Positions 4,820-7,018 of a stretch of DNA of 7,018 bases are shown piece by piece. The position numbers were made by a program, and so were the translations under genes. The stretch lies in NCBI GenBank assembly GCA_005879245.1, contig VBLA01000261.1, forward strand, positions 1 through 7,018. Reading direction: 5' to 3'. The notes beneath the pieces were generated by a model that was not told where the DNA came from, did not search any database, and worked only from the letters and a program-made list of their open reading frames with translations. This DNA is from Deltaproteobacteria bacterium (GTDB lineage: Bacteria; Desulfobacterota; Binatia; DP-6). Numbering within the stretch: the stretch's first letter is position 1; the number at the start of each line of letters is the position of its first letter.

Positions 4820-4919
4820 GGCACGGTCCTCCTTGGGAGTCCGCGCCAAGCACACGTGGGTAGGGGCAGGGCCCCCCGCACAGGTCGCGCTGCGGGGCTG
4901 TGAACGGGCTCACGCGCAG
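4820..4919 (-). promoter_or_regulatory. Structured leader RNA, copy 3, upstream of nusA
   Basis: This is the most diverged copy and therefore the most informative. The first hairpin is a perfect 7-bp stem, CCCCGCA (4897-4891) with TGCGGGG (4880-4874), around a 10-nt loop. The 29-nt block at 4836-4864 is unchanged. The last hairpin (4847-4820) pairs GGCGCGG with CCGTGCC and CTCC with the GGAG Shine-Dalgarno core, around a CAA loop in place of GGAA. The loops and junctions vary while the paired arms hold, as expected for selected RNA structure. It controls the 21-codon frame and through it perhaps nusA. Autoregulation by NusA is one possibility but there is no direct evidence for it. Confidence 0.6.
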
Positions 4920-5686
4920 CGTATCGGAGTCGTAGTGACCGGGCAAGACGACGATTCAGGCGAGTCAGGTCTGGATGCCGCGCGGGCGGGCGGCGAGCTG
5001 CATCCCCCGCTCGCGGACTCGCGCCCCGCGTGCTGCGCTTCGTCGGGATCGAAGGCCTGCTCCAGGGCGAGCAGCTCCGCGGCGGCACGTGCGTGCAGGC
5101 TGGCCGGGTCATCGAAGTCGCGCGGATCGATGGGAGCTCTGAATCGGCCGGTGAGCGTGGAGAACGGGCGTGGGAGCTGCGTCCGGTCCCAGGTCCGACC
5201 GAGGATGAAGCGGTTCGCGGGAAGAAACACGCCCGCCACCACGATGCAAGCGTCGGTCTCCCGCGCGAGGTCAACGACGCCCCAGTGGACGCTGCTGCGC
5301 GGCCCGCGCGGCCCGTCGACTGCGAGGAGCGCGGGCAGGCCTTTGCGAACCCCATCGGCCAGCTTGGCAAGCGCTGCACGACCGCCCTTGTCCACTCCCC
5401 GCTTCCCGGTCGAGCCCCGCACGGGGATGATCCGGCGCACGCGGCAGAGTGGGACGAGCCAGTCGCCATCCCGTGAGGCGGACACCATGGCGAGAATCGG
5501 CACGTCGTCACTCAAGAGGATGAAACTCAGCTGCTGGGCGTGGAGGATCGCGTAGACATAGCGACGCCCAGCGGCTCGGAGCCCGGGGCGTGGGTCGTCC
5601 TCCACGCGGACGCGCAGCGTGGCCCGCCAGCACACGAGTACGCCGGCCGCGAGCACACCGAGGAAGCGAAGCAGGAGACGACGCAT
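4910..5686 (-). CDS. Lysophospholipid acyltransferase family protein (DUF374 type)
   Basis: This 258-residue protein begins 15 nt after the hflX stop, so the two are probably one operon. Residues about 4-20 are a hydrophobic N-terminal segment, probably a membrane anchor or uncleaved signal. The family marks are HAQQL (49-53, with the candidate catalytic His49), SASRDGDW (69-76), IPVRGS (87-92) with KRGVDKGGRAAL, and DGPRGP (124-129) followed by a VVDLAR helix, in the order seen in DUF374 proteins. These act at the inner membrane on lipid or lipid A-like substrates; the exact acceptor here is unknown. The usual family length is about 210-230 residues. The last 40 residues are low-complexity, and their codons overlap the promoter of leader copy 3, so this end may be an extension tolerated for that reason. 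Confidence 0.85.
   Translation of the reverse strand: MRRLLLRFLGVLAAGVLVCWRATLRVRVEDDPRPGLRAAGRRYVYAILHAQQLSFILLSDDVPILAMVSASRDGDWLVPLCRVRRIIPVRGSTGKRGVDKGGRAALAKLADGVRKGLPALLAVDGPRGPRSSVHWGVVDLARETDACIVVAGVFLPANRFILGRTWDRTQLPRPFSTLTGRFRAPIDPRDFDDPASLHARAAAELLALEQAFDPDEAQHAGRESASGGCSSPPARAASRPDSPESSSCPVTTTPIRCA
4920..4946 (-). promoter_or_regulatory. Promoter of leader copy 3, inside the acyltransferase 3' end
   Basis: On the minus strand TTGCCC (4946-4941) and GATACG (4925-4920) are 15 nt apart, as in copies 1 and 2. The spacer sequence is different apart from a CGAnTCC next to the -10 box. It lies within the final codons of the acyltransferase frame and would allow nusA to be transcribed independently of hflX. 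Confidence 0.5.
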
Positions 5687-5701
5687 GGTGTGCAGAGCTA
5701 C

Positions 5702-6979
5702 TTACCGCAGACCGAGCCTTGCGATCGTCTCGCGGTGCGCCCGCACACGGAACACGGCGGCGTCGGCTTCCGTGCGCTCCTCGACGACCTCACAGGCGGC
5801 GAAGATCTCGCCGCGCAACTGCTGCCGGTCCCACGGGACGCGCAGCTCCGCCTCCACCAGATCGTGGGTGAAAAACGCCGCAAGCTCCGCGTGGAGCCGC
5901 GCGACGTCGGCCTCGGACTTGGCCGACATGACCAGGGCGTCGGGCCAGCGCGCCAACAGCGCAGCCACCGCCTCCTTCCGGGCGACCTCGTCCCCGACCC
6001 GGTCGATCTTGTTGAAGACGAGCAGGCGCGGCACCTCGCCAGCGCCGATCTCGGTGAGCACCTCGGTGGTGACCTCGAGCTGCCGCTCGAAGCCGGGGTC
6101 CGACGCATCGACGACGTGCGCCAGGAGCGACGCCTCGAGCGCCTCGGCGAGGGTGCTCTTGAAGGAGGCCACGAGGCCGTGCGGCAGGCTCTTGATGAAC
6201 CCGACGGTGTCGGCCACGAGGATCCGCGGCCGCGTCTCCGGCACGAGCGTGCGCACGGTCGTGTCGAGCGTGGCGAACAGCTTGTCGGCGACGTATGCCT
6301 CACTGCCGGTCAGCGCGCGCATCAGCGTCGACTTGCCGGCATTCGTGTAGCCGACCAGTGCGACGCGGGCGAGGTCCCGGCGCCGCGCCCGCTGCGTGCG
6401 CCGCTCCTGCTCGAGCGACGACAGCTCGGCGGTCAGCTCAGCGACGCGGTCACGGATCTTGCGACGGTCGAGCTCCAGGTTCGACTCGCCCGCCCCTCTG
6501 CCACCGATGCCGCCGCGCTGCCGGTCCCTCCCCATCGCCTGCTCGCGCAAGCGCGGGGCCATGTACTGGAGGCGAACGATCTCCACCTGCGCCTTGGCGG
6601 CCCGCGACCGCGCGTGCCGGTGGAAGATCTCCAGAATCACTGCCGTGCGGTCCATCACCACCGCGCGCGTTGCCTTCTCCAGGTTGCGCGCCTGCGACGG
6701 GCTGATCTCGTGATCCACGAGGATGGTGTCTGCCGTGCTCCTCTCGAGCAGGACCTTCAGCTCCACGAGTTTCCCGGAGCCAAGGTAGGTCCCCGCATGG
6801 AAGGTCGGGCGCCGCTGCGTACACGTCCCGGCGATCTCGAACTCGAGCGTCTTCGCCAGGCGCCGCAGCTCGGCCAGCGACTCGGCGAATTCCACGTCCT
6901 CGACGTGCGACCGCTGGACCGCGACCAGCACCGCCTTGCGGTTCGTATCAGGCTCGTTCTCGTACATGCGAAGTGCCAA
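5702..6979 (-). CDS. hflX: GTPase HflX
   Basis: HflX is a ribosome-associated GTPase that splits stalled or hibernating 70S ribosomes, notably after heat stress. The 425-residue protein has the HflX N-terminal domain (about 15-200, with GTYLGSGK, DHEISPSQARNLE and the basic RQRGGIGGRGAGESNLELDRR region cut here by position, about 154-173). The GTPase domain follows: G1 GYTNAGKST (210-218), G2 around TLDTT (237-241), G3 DTVG (257-260), G4 NKID (323-326) and G5 SAKS (352-355). All nucleotide-binding motifs are intact. A TTG at 6979 or an ATG at 6967 could be the start; neither has a strong Shine-Dalgarno sequence, and a TATAAT lies only about 15 nt upstream of the TTG, so the ATG leaves a more normal leader. 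Confidence 0.96.
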   Translation of the reverse strand: MALRMYENEPDTNRKAVLVAVQRSHVEDVEFAESLAELRRLAKTLEFEIAGTCTQRRPTFHAGTYLGSGKLVELKVLLERSTADTILVDHEISPSQARNLEKATRAVVMDRTAVILEIFHRHARSRAAKAQVEIVRLQYMAPRLREQAMGRDRQRGGIGGRGAGESNLELDRRKIRDRVAELTAELSSLEQERRTQRARRRDLARVALVGYTNAGKSTLMRALTGSEAYVADKLFATLDTTVRTLVPETRPRILVADTVGFIKSLPHGLVASFKSTLAEALEASLLAHVVDASDPGFERQLEVTTEVLTEIGAGEVPRLLVFNKIDRVGDEVARKEAVAALLARWPDALVMSAKSEADVARLHAELAAFFTHDLVEAELRVPWDRQQLRGEIFAACEVVEERTEADAAVFRVRAHRETIARLGLR

Positions 6980-6993
6980 CTACGGGATCTGAC

Positions 6994-6999
6994 ATTATA
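6994..6999 (-). promoter_or_regulatory. -10 box of the hflX promoter
   Basis: A perfect TATAAT occurs on the minus strand just upstream of hflX in otherwise GC-rich DNA. The matching -35 box would fall at or beyond the right edge, so it cannot be checked. It suggests hflX is the first gene of its operon. Confidence 0.6.
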
Positions 7000-7018
7000 C
7001 TCTACGGGCCATGGGAAC

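Overview
The window is GC-rich bacterial DNA from an organism that cannot be named from sequence alone. The style is that of a soil or metagenomic lineage of the Deltaproteobacteria, Binatota or Rokubacteria type: high GC, many small lineage-specific proteins, and an acyl carrier protein with an extra C-terminal domain. That placement is an impression from remembered protein styles and is low confidence. No transposase, integrase, phage structural gene, tRNA, rRNA or CRISPR array was seen.

Layout. Positions 1-50 (minus) hold the first 16 codons of a small gene running off the left edge, preceded by its promoter and leader up to about 189. A separate, near-consensus promoter at 220-248 leads into an SH3-like-domain protein (371-910, plus). 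It is followed by an acyl carrier protein fused to an unrecognised second domain (1018-1731, plus). Convergent with that is a small Hsp20-like gene (1700-1891, minus), possibly frameshifted at its 5' end. A regulatory stretch (1944-2386) ends in a second copy of the left-edge promoter and leader, now pointing right. It drives a packed run of four small genes (2387-3328, plus): an uncharacterised 103-aa protein that is a paralogue of the left-edge gene, a CxxC/CxxC zinc-ribbon protein, a 61-aa charged helical protein, and an 83-aa protein with a PFSFENLCDAL-type motif. A GC hairpin separates these from the convergent housekeeping block on the minus strand. In transcription order that block is hflX (6979 to 5702), a DUF374-type lysophospholipid acyltransferase (5686 to 4910), then nusA (4769 to 3369).

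The most interesting signal is a promoter plus leader RNA of about 130 bp present three times: at 51-178 (minus), 2256-2386 (plus) and 4820-4946 (minus). Each copy has a TTGCSC box, exactly 15 nt, then GATACR, followed by a leader of about 100 nt. The leader contains a C-rich hairpin, a 29-nt block identical in all three copies, and a final hairpin that pairs the Shine-Dalgarno sequence with upstream bases and ends directly against the ATG. Base changes in that last stem keep pairing (G-C to G-U). Two copies feed paralogous small-protein genes. The third feeds a 21-codon reading frame that overlaps the start of nusA, so nusA translation may be coupled to it. This looks like an undescribed translational control element (riboswitch, protein-binding leader or thermosensor-like) shared by a small-protein operon family and the transcription factor NusA. 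The ligand or regulator is unknown.
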